From the NCBI GenBank assembly GCA_910585265.1, contig CAJUCA010000004.1:1-64000 (forward strand): a stretch of DNA of 64,000 bases. The letters are read 5' to 3'. This document shows positions 24,073 to 32,578 of the stretch, piece after piece (the stretch's first letter is position 1; each line of letters starts with the position of its first letter). The position numbers and the translations under genes are program-made. The notes below the pieces were generated by a model, which saw only the letters and a program-made list of their open reading frames with translations, was not told the origin of the DNA and did not search any database. Source of the DNA: an uncultured Oscillospiraceae bacterium. Its GTDB lineage: Bacteria > Bacillota > Clostridia > Oscillospirales > Oscillospiraceae.

Positions 24073-25467
24073 ATGAGTGAACAGAACAGCAGCGGATTCC
24101 CCTTTGCGGAGGTGCCTGACAGCGCAGGCCTGGACATCGATGCCATTTTCGGCGGCGCGCCCAACGGCGGAGCCCCCGGCAATGTAAACCCCTTTGACGC
24201 GGCGCTGGCCCAACAGGCCGCACCACCCGCACCCATCCCGCAGGCGCAGGCCCAGGAAGCGGCGCCCCAGCCTATGGCCCAGCAGCCCGTGTTTCAAAGC
24301 GTCCAGCCTGTGCAGCCCGCCCCGGCCCCTGCGCCTACGGCGGCTCCCGCGGCCCCGGCGACCCAGTCTGCGCTGGACATCGATCCCCTGGCCGCCGCCA
24401 TGGCGGAGCAGGAGATCAAGGCAGAGCAGAAAGCGGCCAAGTCCCTGTTTGAGAAGGCCCCGGTGTTCCACTACGGCAGCGCCCGGGAGGACATCACCGA
24501 CCCCGGCATGACCTTCGAGGAGCTGCGCATTGCCAAGTCTGCGGATTTCCCCGAGCTGGGTGAGGGCAAGAAGGTGTCCTGGACAGTGGAGTACGGTAAA
24601 ACCGTCAAGACCATCACCGACCCCAAGGGCACCACCATCGCCTCCGTCAAGTCGGAGATCGAGCTGTCCAAGGCGTTTTTAGACAACCTCAAGAAGGCCA
24701 AGGACAAGAACCCGGACTGCCTGGTGAAGCCCAAAGTCACCGCCCAGAGTAAGGGCATCGCCTCCTATAAGGGCGTGTTCGCCTCATTGGAGGAGGCCCG
24801 GGCGTCGGACAAGGCCATCTGCACCATCCCCGGCGGGGACGGCAGGGTGTACGAGCTGCGCAAAAACGAGCTGGGCGAATTCATCGCCCCCAAAGACTGC
24901 GTGATCGACCTGGAATCGGTCAGGGCCGGGTTTACCCCGGCCCTCCCGCTGGTGCCCATGGAGCTGCTGGCCCAGATTATCTCATTCTTTCGGTGCTGTA
25001 TGACCGGACCCGAAGAATTTGAGGCGCTGGCCCACATCCTCTGGGACAAACAGGAGCAGGAATTTGTGGTGCGCGTTCCTGAGCAGACGGTGACGAAAGC
25101 CCACATCGACGCTGAGTTGGGCCGGGACGATCTGCCGGAGGAGCGCTACCTCCACTACATCGACATCCACAGCCACAACAGCATGGAGGCCAAGTTTTCC
25201 CCTGTGGACGATGCCGATGAGCAGGCCACCCGGATCTACATCGTGGTGGGCCGCCTGGACAAGTTCTTCCCCGATATCACAGTGCGGATGTCCTGTGGCG
25301 GAACCTATTTACCCCTGGATCCCGGCTGTGTGTTGGAGAGCTATGGAGCGGTGTTCCCGCAAGAGTGGAAAACCAACGTAAAGCTGCTGCGCAGAAATGT
25401 CCTGCCTGCTCGTCCGATGACTGAGCCGGAGGTAAGGCATTTTCGGTACTGGAGGATGGGTCAATGA
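24073..25467 (+). CDS. JAMM/MPN (JAB) metalloprotease with an apparent ubiquitin-like domain
   Basis: A 464-residue protein. Residues 1-115 are a Pro/Ala/Gln-rich linker. Residues ~130-185 (VFHYGSAREDITDPG, then FEELRIAKSADFPEL and a WTVEYGK strand) resemble the beta-grasp ubiquitin-like PRTRC protein C. Residues ~290-464 form a JAB domain with a complete JAMM motif: H366, H368, S376 and D379 (HxHx7SxxD) in IDIHSHNSMEAKFSPVDD. JAMM proteases remove or process ubiquitin-like tags using zinc. The gene overlaps the next one, an E1/ThiF protein, by four bases. An E2 is encoded further down the operon. The JAMM call is strong; the ubiquitin-like call is pattern-based. Confidence 0.8.
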   Translation: MSEQNSSGFPFAEVPDSAGLDIDAIFGGAPNGGAPGNVNPFDAALAQQAAPPAPIPQAQAQEAAPQPMAQQPVFQSVQPVQPAPAPAPTAAPAAPATQSALDIDPLAAAMAEQEIKAEQKAAKSLFEKAPVFHYGSAREDITDPGMTFEELRIAKSADFPELGEGKKVSWTVEYGKTVKTITDPKGTTIASVKSEIELSKAFLDNLKKAKDKNPDCLVKPKVTAQSKGIASYKGVFASLEEARASDKAICTIPGGDGRVYELRKNELGEFIAPKDCVIDLESVRAGFTPALPLVPMELLAQIISFFRCCMTGPEEFEALAHILWDKQEQEFVVRVPEQTVTKAHIDAELGRDDLPEERYLHYIDIHSHNSMEAKFSPVDDADEQATRIYIVVGRLDKFFPDITVRMSCGGTYLPLDPGCVLESYGAVFPQEWKTNVKLLRRNVLPARPMTEPEVRHFRYWRMGQ

Positions 25468-26243
25468 AATTCTCCATGACCCGCCCGGTGAAGATCGTCA
25501 TGCTGGGCGCGGGCGGCACAGGAGGCCACATCGCGCCCCACCTGTACCGCCTGCTGTACTCGCTGCGCCGTCCGGTGAGGTTCATCATCTGCGACGGCGA
25601 CGTGGTGGAGGAAAAGAACCTGGTGCGGCAGAACTTCACCCCCGCCGACCTGGAGGAAAACAAGGCCAAGGTGCTGGCGGAGCGGTATTCTGCCGTGTTC
25701 GGCATGGAGACGGAGTATGTACCATCCTTTGTAGAGGATGAGGCGCAGCTTCGCACCCTGCTGGAGCCCGCGTACCTCTGGCTGCGTCAGCCTGGGCATC
25801 AGTACAATGTCCGGGTTCCGGAACTGGTCATCCTGATTGGCGCGGTGGACAACAACAAATCCCGGCAGCTCTGCGACCGGGTGTTCCGTAGGGCCATGGA
25901 GCTGATCTACATCGACAGCGGCAATGGCGAATTCACCGGCCAGGTGGTGTGCGGCGTTCGCCGGGGTTGCAGGACCTATTATCCGCCCATCGGCACAGTC
26001 TACCCGGACGTGCTGGTGAAGACGGACAAGTTTCCCACGGAGCTGTCCTGTGCCGAGGCGTCGATATCCGCGCCCCAGAGCATGGCAGCCAACATCACGG
26101 CGGCCACGCTGGTGGTGGACATGGTCTATAACATCCTGGCCACGGGCAGCAGCACTGTGCGGAAAGTAACCTTTTCCACCCAGACCGTCAATGTGCGGCC
26201 TGAGCTGCAAAAACAAAATACAAGGAGGAAAGCTGCGGCATGA
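25464..26243 (+). CDS. ThiF/E1-like activating enzyme (PRTRC-type)
   Basis: A 259-residue protein with a Rossmann nucleotide loop GAGGTGGH near residue 15 and the E1 hallmark FIICDGDVVEEKNLVRQNFT, including the conserved N-L-x-R-Q. Later LILIGAVDNN corresponds to the family's D-N strand. A conserved-looking cysteine lies in ELSCAEASI, a candidate thioester or binding residue. ThiF/E1 proteins adenylate the C-terminus of ubiquitin-like proteins. It is coupled to the JAMM gene (ATGA overlap) and to the following clamp gene. Together with the E2 at 31011 it suggests a conjugation pathway. Confidence 0.82.
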   Translation: MKFSMTRPVKIVMLGAGGTGGHIAPHLYRLLYSLRRPVRFIICDGDVVEEKNLVRQNFTPADLEENKAKVLAERYSAVFGMETEYVPSFVEDEAQLRTLLEPAYLWLRQPGHQYNVRVPELVILIGAVDNNKSRQLCDRVFRRAMELIYIDSGNGEFTGQVVCGVRRGCRTYYPPIGTVYPDVLVKTDKFPTELSCAEASISAPQSMAANITAATLVVDMVYNILATGSSTVRKVTFSTQTVNVRPELQKQNTRRKAAA

Positions 26244-27343
26244 GAGCGAACGTAGACGCGAAAGCCTTCGTCCAGGCGCTGGATAGGGTGAGCGGCCTGA
26301 TTCGCAAATCGGCCATCCCCGTTTTGAACGCTGTATTGATTCGGTTCGAGAAGGACTGCTGTACCCTGACTTCCACCAACATCGACACCTACCTGTCCGC
26401 GGCGCTGCCCGCCCAGGGGGACGCCTTCGCTTTTTTGCTGGACCGCCCCCGCGAGACCGCCCGGGCCTTCCGGCAGTTTGAGGGTGAACTGACCATAGAA
26501 CAGACGGAGGCGGGCGAAGGCGGCCAGCGGCGGATCAAGCTGGCCCTGTCCTGCGGGCCCCGGTCGGCGGAGCTGCACCCGTTCCTGCCCGAGGATTTTC
26601 CCCGGTACCCAAACTGGGAGCCGAAGCACAGCTTTACCGCCAACGCCAACCGGCTGTACGCCCGCGTGGAGCGGGTGAAGTACGCCGTGGGGGTTCCGCG
26701 CAAAAAGGAGGCCAGGGCCTGCATAGTCAGCGTGCAGTTCAGCGGGAACCGCGTCTACGCCCTGGACGGCTACCGTATGGCCTGGGATACCGACCCGGAG
26801 CTGGATGTACCCGCGCCCTTCATGGCGTCCCCGGACGCGCTGGAGCATTTGAAGCTGTTCGGGGATCAGACGGTCTCCGTCCAGATGGGGGAGCGGTACG
26901 CCAACGTGACCGACGGCGTAACGTCGCTTCTGTTCCGTCTGCCGGAGGGTGAGCTGTTCAAGCTGGACAGCGCCCTTACGGACAGGTTCCGGGCGGAGTT
27001 CCAGGTGTCCCCGAAGGAGTTCCTGGCCGAGCTGAAATATCTGAAGCAGTCCCTGCGGGGAAACCGCGCCCATCTGGTGCGCTTCAGCAGCGGCAATCTG
27101 TTATCCGAAAGCATGGGGGAGCGATACGCCACAAAAATCTCCGCTGCCGGGTGCGAAGGCGTGGAATTTGGGTTCAACCTGGATTACATGACGGACGCCC
27201 TGGAGCCGTTCAAAAAGGAGCCGTCTGTCAATATGAAGATCAGCGCCGGTTCCCTGGGCCCCATCATCATTGAGGCCCAGGGTCGCGGCGACCGGGCTAT
27301 GGTGCTGCCTGTCCAGCTGAAGAAAGCCGGGATGGCGGCGTAA
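26240..27343 (+). CDS. DnaN-like sliding clamp (second copy)
   Basis: A 367-residue protein opening with VDAKAFVQALDRVSGLIRKS and AIPVLNAVLIRFEKDCCTLT, and ending with FNLDYMTDALEPFKK and MVLPVQLKKAG, the start and end patterns of bacterial beta clamps. It is only distantly similar to the clamp-like protein at 10528. The start overlaps the ThiF stop by four bases. It would encircle DNA as a dimer. Two clamp genes in one element is unusual and may reflect different polymerase or repair partners. Confidence 0.78.
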   Translation: MRANVDAKAFVQALDRVSGLIRKSAIPVLNAVLIRFEKDCCTLTSTNIDTYLSAALPAQGDAFAFLLDRPRETARAFRQFEGELTIEQTEAGEGGQRRIKLALSCGPRSAELHPFLPEDFPRYPNWEPKHSFTANANRLYARVERVKYAVGVPRKKEARACIVSVQFSGNRVYALDGYRMAWDTDPELDVPAPFMASPDALEHLKLFGDQTVSVQMGERYANVTDGVTSLLFRLPEGELFKLDSALTDRFRAEFQVSPKEFLAELKYLKQSLRGNRAHLVRFSSGNLLSESMGERYATKISAAGCEGVEFGFNLDYMTDALEPFKKEPSVNMKISAGSLGPIIIEAQGRGDRAMVLPVQLKKAGMAA

Positions 27344-27367
27344 AATAACAAAAAGGAGCGGATTATA

Positions 27368-27904
27368 ATGAAAACCGTTTACATTCCCAAAGGAGAAACC
27401 GTGTCCTATGAGAACCTCACCACCGAATACCTGGTGGTGGAGGGATGCCTGAAGGTGTCCTGTGACCTCAAGGCGAAAACCATCAGCGGCGGCGGCTTCA
27501 TCGAGGCTGGCCGGGTGTCCGCCGGCGATATCCGCGCGGACGATCTGGAGTGTGCCGGCGTGGCCTGCGCCCGGCTGATCGCCAAGCGGGTGGAGACCTC
27601 CGAGCTGTTTGCGTCTGAGAGCGCCGCCGTGTCCTGCCTGCTGTCCGCCGACTATGTGAAGGCCGGGCAGCTGTTCGTGGGGCTCAGCGACATTGATGAG
27701 GTGGAGGCGGATGAAATCATCAACCTCCGGCAGAAGAAGCGGAGCCTGTTCCGGTTCCTGCTGGCGTCCAGCCTACGCTCCTGGTGGATGCGGTTTACCG
27801 CTCCCGCGGAGGATGCGGTGGATGCGGACTATGAACCCGTTCAGGACAAAGACGACAGCGTGATCCACTTGGATACCGGGAAGGAACACCAGCCTGCGGC
27901 CTGA
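27368..27904 (+). CDS. Beta-helix-like (bactofilin-type) protein
   Basis: A 178-residue protein. Residues ~15-120 show a short-period strand pattern (VVEGCLKVSCDLKAKTISGG, then FIEAGRVSAGDIRADDLECA), typical of right-handed beta-helix proteins such as bactofilins. The C-terminal 50 residues start basic (RQKKRSLFRFLLASSLRSWW) and end acidic. It may polymerise or act as a scaffold. Family membership is a guess from the repeat pattern. RBS AAGGAGCG precedes ATG 27368. Confidence 0.45.
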   Translation: MKTVYIPKGETVSYENLTTEYLVVEGCLKVSCDLKAKTISGGGFIEAGRVSAGDIRADDLECAGVACARLIAKRVETSELFASESAAVSCLLSADYVKAGQLFVGLSDIDEVEADEIINLRQKKRSLFRFLLASSLRSWWMRFTAPAEDAVDADYEPVQDKDDSVIHLDTGKEHQPAA

Positions 27905-27916
27905 GCGCAGCGATGG

Positions 27917-27947
27917 AGGACAGGGGGCGGGCGCTTCCTGTCCTTTT
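27917..27947 (+). terminator. Weak terminator-like hairpin in operon 2
   Basis: AGGACAG (27917-27923) pairs with CTGTCCT (27938-27944), followed by TTT. The loop is 14 bases, so it may only reduce downstream transcription. Confidence 0.45.
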
Positions 27948-27970
27948 ACAAAAATGAGGAGGGCAAAAAA

Positions 27971-28420
27971 ATGTCGCACAAATCTCAAGAAAAGAATATG
28001 CGTAAGCTGGCCGAGCTGCTGGGCCAGGATCTGTCCTACATCTGGGGAGAGAAGGAGGACGGCCCCAATGGCGCGAAGAAGCGGTTTCTGAACGCAGGCA
28101 AGGTGTTTCTCCGGGCACTGGCCAAGGATCTGGGCCTGCAAGACGCCAGGGTGCGCTCTGAGCCCTCCGGCATTGGGGAGTCCGGGGACTGCACCCTCAT
28201 GGGAATGTGGCAGACCAACGGGCTGTACATCGACCTCTCCCAGTTCTGCGGCAACCGGGAAAACGTACTGCTCTACCGCACTATTCGCCACAGCGAGGAT
28301 TACAGCGGCGGATATAACCATTTCCTCACCCGCCGGGATCTGGCGGAGATGTCCTACCCGGACCTGCTGTTCCTGCTGGCGGCACTGCGGGAGGAGGGCT
28401 GTCATGAGCGGGCAGCCTGA
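27971..28420 (+). CDS. Hypothetical protein
   Basis: A 149-residue soluble protein. Visible features are a helical N-terminus (MRKLAELLGQDLSYIWGE), a central beta segment (GMWQTNGLYIDLSQFCGN) and a basic HFLTRRDLAEM stretch. No family is recognised. It follows GAGGAGGG and overlaps the methyltransferase gene by 17 bases, so it may act with it. Confidence 0.55.
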   Translation: MSHKSQEKNMRKLAELLGQDLSYIWGEKEDGPNGAKKRFLNAGKVFLRALAKDLGLQDARVRSEPSGIGESGDCTLMGMWQTNGLYIDLSQFCGNRENVLLYRTIRHSEDYSGGYNHFLTRRDLAEMSYPDLLFLLAALREEGCHERAA

Positions 28421-29819
28421 CACATCCCAGGCCGAACCGCGCAGCTATGCCCTGGAGGGTCTGCGGGGGCTTCAAAGCGAAGTCCCCCAGCTCACCCAGG
28501 CCATGGTGCTGTGCCGGGCCAGGGTGGAGCAGCACCGAAACACCGATCTTGCCGCCGCCCGGGATGACTACAACGATCTGCAAAGCGCACGGATGCGGTT
28601 GGCGGAGGCATTGGGCGAGGCCCAGCTCCTGCTGATGGAGGCGGAGGAATACCAACTGGCCGCCAACGCGGGCCTGCTGAAGGACGGCCTTCTGGGCTTT
28701 GACTTGATGAGCAATACCTACCGCCCAGTGTACGATGCGCTGAACGGCTTTGCCGCCCGGCTGCCTGTGGATGGAACGACCAACGCCCAGGTGGTGGGAC
28801 GGCTGATGAACAACATCAAGATGGGCTATTACCCCACCGACCCGGACAACATCTCGTTGATTTTGAAGGGCATCCAGTTCCCGGATGGGGTCACCACCAA
28901 TCTGCTGGATCCCTGCTGCGGCTGCGGTAGAGCGCTGCGGCAGATCGCGGATGGGAACAACTGCTTCACCTACGGCGTGGAGCTGGACGGCGCCCGGGCG
29001 GACGAAGCCCAGACCCGGCTTCACCGGGTGGGCTTTGGCAGCTTCTTTTTCAGCCAGGTCAGCGGCAACGCCTTCCACCTGCTGTTCCTCAACCCGCCCT
29101 ACCTGTCCGTACTCAATGAGAGCGGGAACCGGGCGCGGCATGAGAAGCGGTTCCTGATCGAGAGCCTGGGCGCGCTGGCCATGGGCGGCCTGCTGGTGTA
29201 CGTCATCCCTTACTACCGGCTCACTCCGGATATCTGCCGGGTGTTGGCGGACAACTTTGAGAATATCGGCGTGTGGCGTTTTACCGACGCCGAGTTCAAA
29301 AAGTTCAAGCAGGCAGCCATCCTGGGCACACGGAAGCAGCGAGATGCGGAGCCCCAGGATGCCCAATGGCTGGAGTGGTTTGCCGCCCATCCTGGGACCA
29401 TCCCCTGTCTCACGGAGCTGCCAGAGGGGTGCTATCCCCTCCCGGCCAGACCGTTGGAGGTGAAGACTTTTCGGGGGGAGAAGTTCAACGAGAAGGAGTT
29501 GGAGCGGCAGCTCAGCCGTTCGGACAGCTTCCAACGGATGATGGCCCGCAGCGAACTGGACATCGGGGTGAAGCGCCCGCCGCTGCCCCTCTCCATCAGC
29601 CAGATTGGACTGATCGGGGGCTCGGGGATGATCAACGGGCTGATCGAGTGCGACACGCCCCATGTCATCAAGGGCCGGATCGTAAAGGTGACCCGGAACG
29701 AAACGGAAGAAAAGTTTGACGCCAAGGGCAAGCACATCGGCGCCGAGCTCCACGAAACCATTACCAACAAAATGATTTTCAACATCTTGACGCCCAAGGG
29801 CTTCAAGGCGCTGACATGA
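28404..29819 (+). CDS. Adenine-specific DNA methyltransferase-like protein (DUF6094-like)
   Basis: A 471-residue protein. Motif I is LLDPCCGCGRAL (about residue 169) and motif IV is NPPY at 230-233, the catalytic signature of N6-adenine methyltransferases. Residues 1-120 are helical and residues ~300-471 a specificity-like or partner region. The start at ATG 28404 follows GGAGGG. No restriction endonuclease is adjacent, so it is more likely a protective or regulatory methylase of the element than half of a restriction system. Similar proteins accompany PRTRC-type gene sets. Confidence 0.72.
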   Translation: MSGQPDTSQAEPRSYALEGLRGLQSEVPQLTQAMVLCRARVEQHRNTDLAAARDDYNDLQSARMRLAEALGEAQLLLMEAEEYQLAANAGLLKDGLLGFDLMSNTYRPVYDALNGFAARLPVDGTTNAQVVGRLMNNIKMGYYPTDPDNISLILKGIQFPDGVTTNLLDPCCGCGRALRQIADGNNCFTYGVELDGARADEAQTRLHRVGFGSFFFSQVSGNAFHLLFLNPPYLSVLNESGNRARHEKRFLIESLGALAMGGLLVYVIPYYRLTPDICRVLADNFENIGVWRFTDAEFKKFKQAAILGTRKQRDAEPQDAQWLEWFAAHPGTIPCLTELPEGCYPLPARPLEVKTFRGEKFNEKELERQLSRSDSFQRMMARSELDIGVKRPPLPLSISQIGLIGGSGMINGLIECDTPHVIKGRIVKVTRNETEEKFDAKGKHIGAELHETITNKMIFNILTPKGFKALT

Positions 29820-29834
29820 AAGTGAGGATCATTC

Positions 29835-30119
29835 ATGAGTGTTATTACTGTAAACCCTCGGTTTAATCCGGGCAGGCTGATGATCACCCGCAACGCGAAG
29901 GACGTGCTTCCCCGCGCGGAGGTAGACGCCGCCATCAAGCGGCACCTGAATGGGGATTGGGGCGATGTGTGCCAGTCGGACGGAGCGCTCAATGAACAGG
30001 CGCTGCGCAGCGGCGACAGGTTGTTCTCCGTCTACCACACCCAGGACGATGTGAAGTTCTGGATCATCACGGAATCTGACCGCTCCGCCACCACCGTCCT
30101 GCTCCCCAGCGACTATTAA
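29835..30119 (+). CDS. Small plasmid-related protein
   Basis: A 94-residue protein with RNAKDVLPRAEVDAAIKRHL, then GDWGDVCQSDGALNEQALRS and a C-terminal FWIITESDRSATTVLLPSDY. This pattern is recalled from a widespread short family on plasmids and integrative elements with no known activity. It starts 15 bases after the methyltransferase stop. Confidence 0.6.
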   Translation: MSVITVNPRFNPGRLMITRNAKDVLPRAEVDAAIKRHLNGDWGDVCQSDGALNEQALRSGDRLFSVYHTQDDVKFWIITESDRSATTVLLPSDY

Positions 30120-30132
30120 GGGGGGCAGCGGT

Positions 30133-30432
30133 ATGAGCATGAAGCTGAACTTGAAGCTGCTGGCCACCCGGTTTTCCCAGGCAAAGGACGGCCCCCCCGT
30201 ATCGGATGATGGGGTCAACCGTTATCTGTTGGAGCAGATCCTGCGTCCCAATCTGGAAGGAAATCTTCTCCGTCTGGGCGATATCGACTTTGGCGCTTTT
30301 GACGCGGACGACGTGCCCGCGTTGGAGGATTACTATGACAGGCTGTACCAAGCGGCGCAGGATCTCTCCCAATTTGCGCAGACGCTGAGCCGGGTTCCGC
30401 CCACGCCCAGAACTGTGCGCTCGTTTTGCTGA
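30133..30432 (+). CDS. Small hypothetical protein
   Basis: A 99-residue, mostly helical acidic protein (DDVPALEDYYDRLYQAAQDL). RBS GGGGGCAG precedes ATG 30133. No family is recognised. Tight spacing to neighbours (13 and 9 bases) places it in operon 2. Confidence 0.5.
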   Translation: MSMKLNLKLLATRFSQAKDGPPVSDDGVNRYLLEQILRPNLEGNLLRLGDIDFGAFDADDVPALEDYYDRLYQAAQDLSQFAQTLSRVPPTPRTVRSFC

Positions 30433-30441
30433 GGCGCCGCC

Positions 30442-31011
30442 ATGGAAGATATTAGTTCTTATTTTTTCCATATGCTGTACCTTGCAAAAACGGTTCATGA
30501 CAGCCCCAGGCTGAAAAAAGAGTGGCCGTCGTTTGGCAGCATCCCCCTGGATGAAGATTCATTTTATGAGCTGGCCTTTGAATTGGCTGTGTCGATTTTT
30601 GAAGATACCAGCTGCTACTACAACGAAGAATCAGGCATAGACACCTGGGTGCTGTCCGATCCCGCTGTAGAACGCTTCTGCGAACTGTGCGTCCGCCTTG
30701 AGACAGAAAAAGGGCTTGAGGAGGGGTTCAACCCCTTCCGCCGGAACGCCGAGCAGATGATCCACGAGGGATTCCGCCTTGACAGCTATAGCTATGACTA
30801 CGGCTGGCGGCTGTCTCCAAGCGACCGGGGGCGGCATTGCATCCTGTTCTTTTCAGATGAAAATTTCTATGGGACGGAGGAGCTGCCCGTGGCATTCCTG
30901 GAGATCCTGGACGGGTTCCGAGAACTGAACCGGCAGCTGGAAGCGGAGCTGGGGCTGAACAAGCTCGTCCCGATCTATCCGCTGAGAAACGAATGGAAGG
31001 AGGCCGCATAA
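30442..31011 (+). CDS. Hypothetical protein upstream of the E2-like gene
   Basis: A 189-residue acidic protein rich in aromatic residues (FELAVSIFEDTSCYYNEESG, RLDSYSYDYGWRLS). No catalytic motif is evident. Its TAA overlaps the ATG of the E2-like gene by one base, so the two are translationally coupled; a partner or substrate role for the conjugation system is possible but speculative. Confidence 0.5.
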   Translation: MEDISSYFFHMLYLAKTVHDSPRLKKEWPSFGSIPLDEDSFYELAFELAVSIFEDTSCYYNEESGIDTWVLSDPAVERFCELCVRLETEKGLEEGFNPFRRNAEQMIHEGFRLDSYSYDYGWRLSPSDRGRHCILFFSDENFYGTEELPVAFLEILDGFRELNRQLEAELGLNKLVPIYPLRNEWKEAA

Positions 31012-31685
31012 TGCCGGATAAATTTGACATGACCATCCACATCAACACCGAACATGGCGAGGTGGTGGTGGAACAGCAGAAGGCGGGCGGCGTCACCACC
31101 CACAAGCGCATCACGCCCCAAGCCCTGTGCGACTGCTTTCTCAGCAGCCGTTATGACGATGAGCGCCGCCCCACCGGGCTGCTGCCCGAGGGCTGCATCG
31201 CGGTGGTGATGGAAAAAAAGTACGTTTATTACTTTATCCGCTACCCAGAGCTGTACGCGGACATCACCTATTATGACACCGAGTACCGGGATTTCCCCCT
31301 ACCCCGGCTGGTCTTCGGCTTCCAGTATATGCCCCAGGAGGGCAAGGTGGCCGGATGCCGGGTGTGCGTGGTGAAGGACGAACGTCTGACCCCGGATACG
31401 CCCACTTACCGCTACCCGTTTTCCAATGTACATGGGAATAACAGCATATGCACCGGGAACAACGCGCTGCCCATTTATAAAGACCCGGTTCGGCTGCACA
31501 CGCTGGCGGGCTACCTCCTGCGCCTGCCCAACAACAACGATCTCTATTCCAGAAGCAACAACCGGCTTCACGCCGAGTACCGGGATCTCCTGGAGCAGAT
31601 GAAGGGGAAGACCCCGTCCCACTACTACACCGATGTGCTGGTGGCGGACGGCAGAACACTGAAAGATTTTTTGAATGCGAGGTGA
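31011..31685 (+). CDS. Prokaryotic E2 family D-like protein (PRTRC protein B type)
   Basis: A 224-residue protein. The segment PLPRLVFGFQYMPQEGKVAG, then TYRYPFSNVHGNNSICTGNN, matches the prokaryotic E2 family D / PRTRC protein B pattern: P-x-N-V followed by a cysteine in the G-x-x-C-x-G turn. That cysteine (SICTGN) is the candidate catalytic residue. These E2-like proteins are thought to transfer ubiquitin-like proteins from an E1. Here the E1 and JAMM partners are encoded in the same operon. The start is ATG 31011. Confidence 0.7.
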   Translation: MPDKFDMTIHINTEHGEVVVEQQKAGGVTTHKRITPQALCDCFLSSRYDDERRPTGLLPEGCIAVVMEKKYVYYFIRYPELYADITYYDTEYRDFPLPRLVFGFQYMPQEGKVAGCRVCVVKDERLTPDTPTYRYPFSNVHGNNSICTGNNALPIYKDPVRLHTLAGYLLRLPNNNDLYSRSNNRLHAEYRDLLEQMKGKTPSHYYTDVLVADGRTLKDFLNAR

Positions 31686-31690
31686 CTACT

Positions 31691-32560
31691 GTGGAACAGA
31701 AAGACCCGAGACAGATCCAGGCCGAACTGGCCATGCCCTTCGCGCCGGAGGATTTAGAATGGCGGCTGCAAAAAGTGATCGAGGCAAGGGAACTGGGCAT
31801 CGCCGTCCCCTACGTTACCAACCGGGCCATCATGGGCCGGCTGGATGACGTGGTGGGGGCGGAGAACTGGTACAACGAGTTCAAACCCTGGCACGGCGCC
31901 GGCGGAAAAGAAGCCCAGCTGTGCGGCATTTCCATCCGGTATGGAGACGGTTTTATTACCAAATGGGACGGCGCTGAAAATTCAGACATTGAGCCTGTGA
32001 AGGGCGGCCTGTCCGACAGCATGAAGCGGGCCGCCGTCCAGTGGGGTATCGGCCGGGTGTTGTACAACATGGATGTGGTTTTTGTGGAAGTGGAGAAACG
32101 GGGTAAAACCTGGTACATGAAAAAAGACCAGCAGGAACGGCTGGATTACGCCTACCTCAAAATGCTGGGCAAGCTGGGCCTGACCCCGGCGCCTCCCGGC
32201 GGTTTGCGCACCCCGGCGGACGCTGGGAAGCCGGCGGACGGTCCGAAGCCTGAGCCGGAACCGCAGACTCCCACTGCCGGAGCGCCTGAAACCGCAGGAA
32301 GGAAAAAGTCCAACCGGGGAGCGTGCATCGTCCGCTCCGCCCGGCAGAACAAGGGCATGAATGACACTGTGAGCACAGCTCTGGTGCTGGAGAACGCTGA
32401 AGGGACGCGCCGGGAGGTCTTTATCTGGGGCGCGCACCCGGAGCTGTCTGTGGGCACTGTTATCACAGACGTGAAGCTGGAAAAGAAGCAGCATGACACC
32501 GTGGTCTACTTTATGCTGGAAAATTTCAAGCTGGCGGACATTCAGCCCCAGGCGGCGTGA
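31691..32560 (+). CDS. Rad52/Rad22-like single-strand annealing protein
   Basis: A 289-residue protein. Residues ~10-155 match the Rad52 annealing domain (MGRLDDVVGAENWYNEFKPW, then LSDSMKRAAVQWGIGRVLYN). A proline-rich linker follows, then a C-terminal ~85-residue domain. Rad52-type proteins anneal complementary single strands and promote recombination of phage and mobile elements. GTG 31691 is preferred because GAGGTGA lies five bases before it; GTG 31682 is an alternative. A Rad50-like ATPase is encoded 18 bases downstream. Confidence 0.8.
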   Translation: MEQKDPRQIQAELAMPFAPEDLEWRLQKVIEARELGIAVPYVTNRAIMGRLDDVVGAENWYNEFKPWHGAGGKEAQLCGISIRYGDGFITKWDGAENSDIEPVKGGLSDSMKRAAVQWGIGRVLYNMDVVFVEVEKRGKTWYMKKDQQERLDYAYLKMLGKLGLTPAPPGGLRTPADAGKPADGPKPEPEPQTPTAGAPETAGRKKSNRGACIVRSARQNKGMNDTVSTALVLENAEGTRREVFIWGAHPELSVGTVITDVKLEKKQHDTVVYFMLENFKLADIQPQAA

Positions 32561-32578
32561 CGCAGAAAGGAGTATATC

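Noticed and set aside
28173..28403. Upstream extension of the methyltransferase frame
   Set aside because: It lies inside the gene at 27971 in another frame, has no ribosome site, and ATG 28404 follows GGAGGG.
28404..29819. Possible restriction-modification system
   Set aside because: Only a methyltransferase-like protein is present; no endonuclease or specificity subunit was found nearby.
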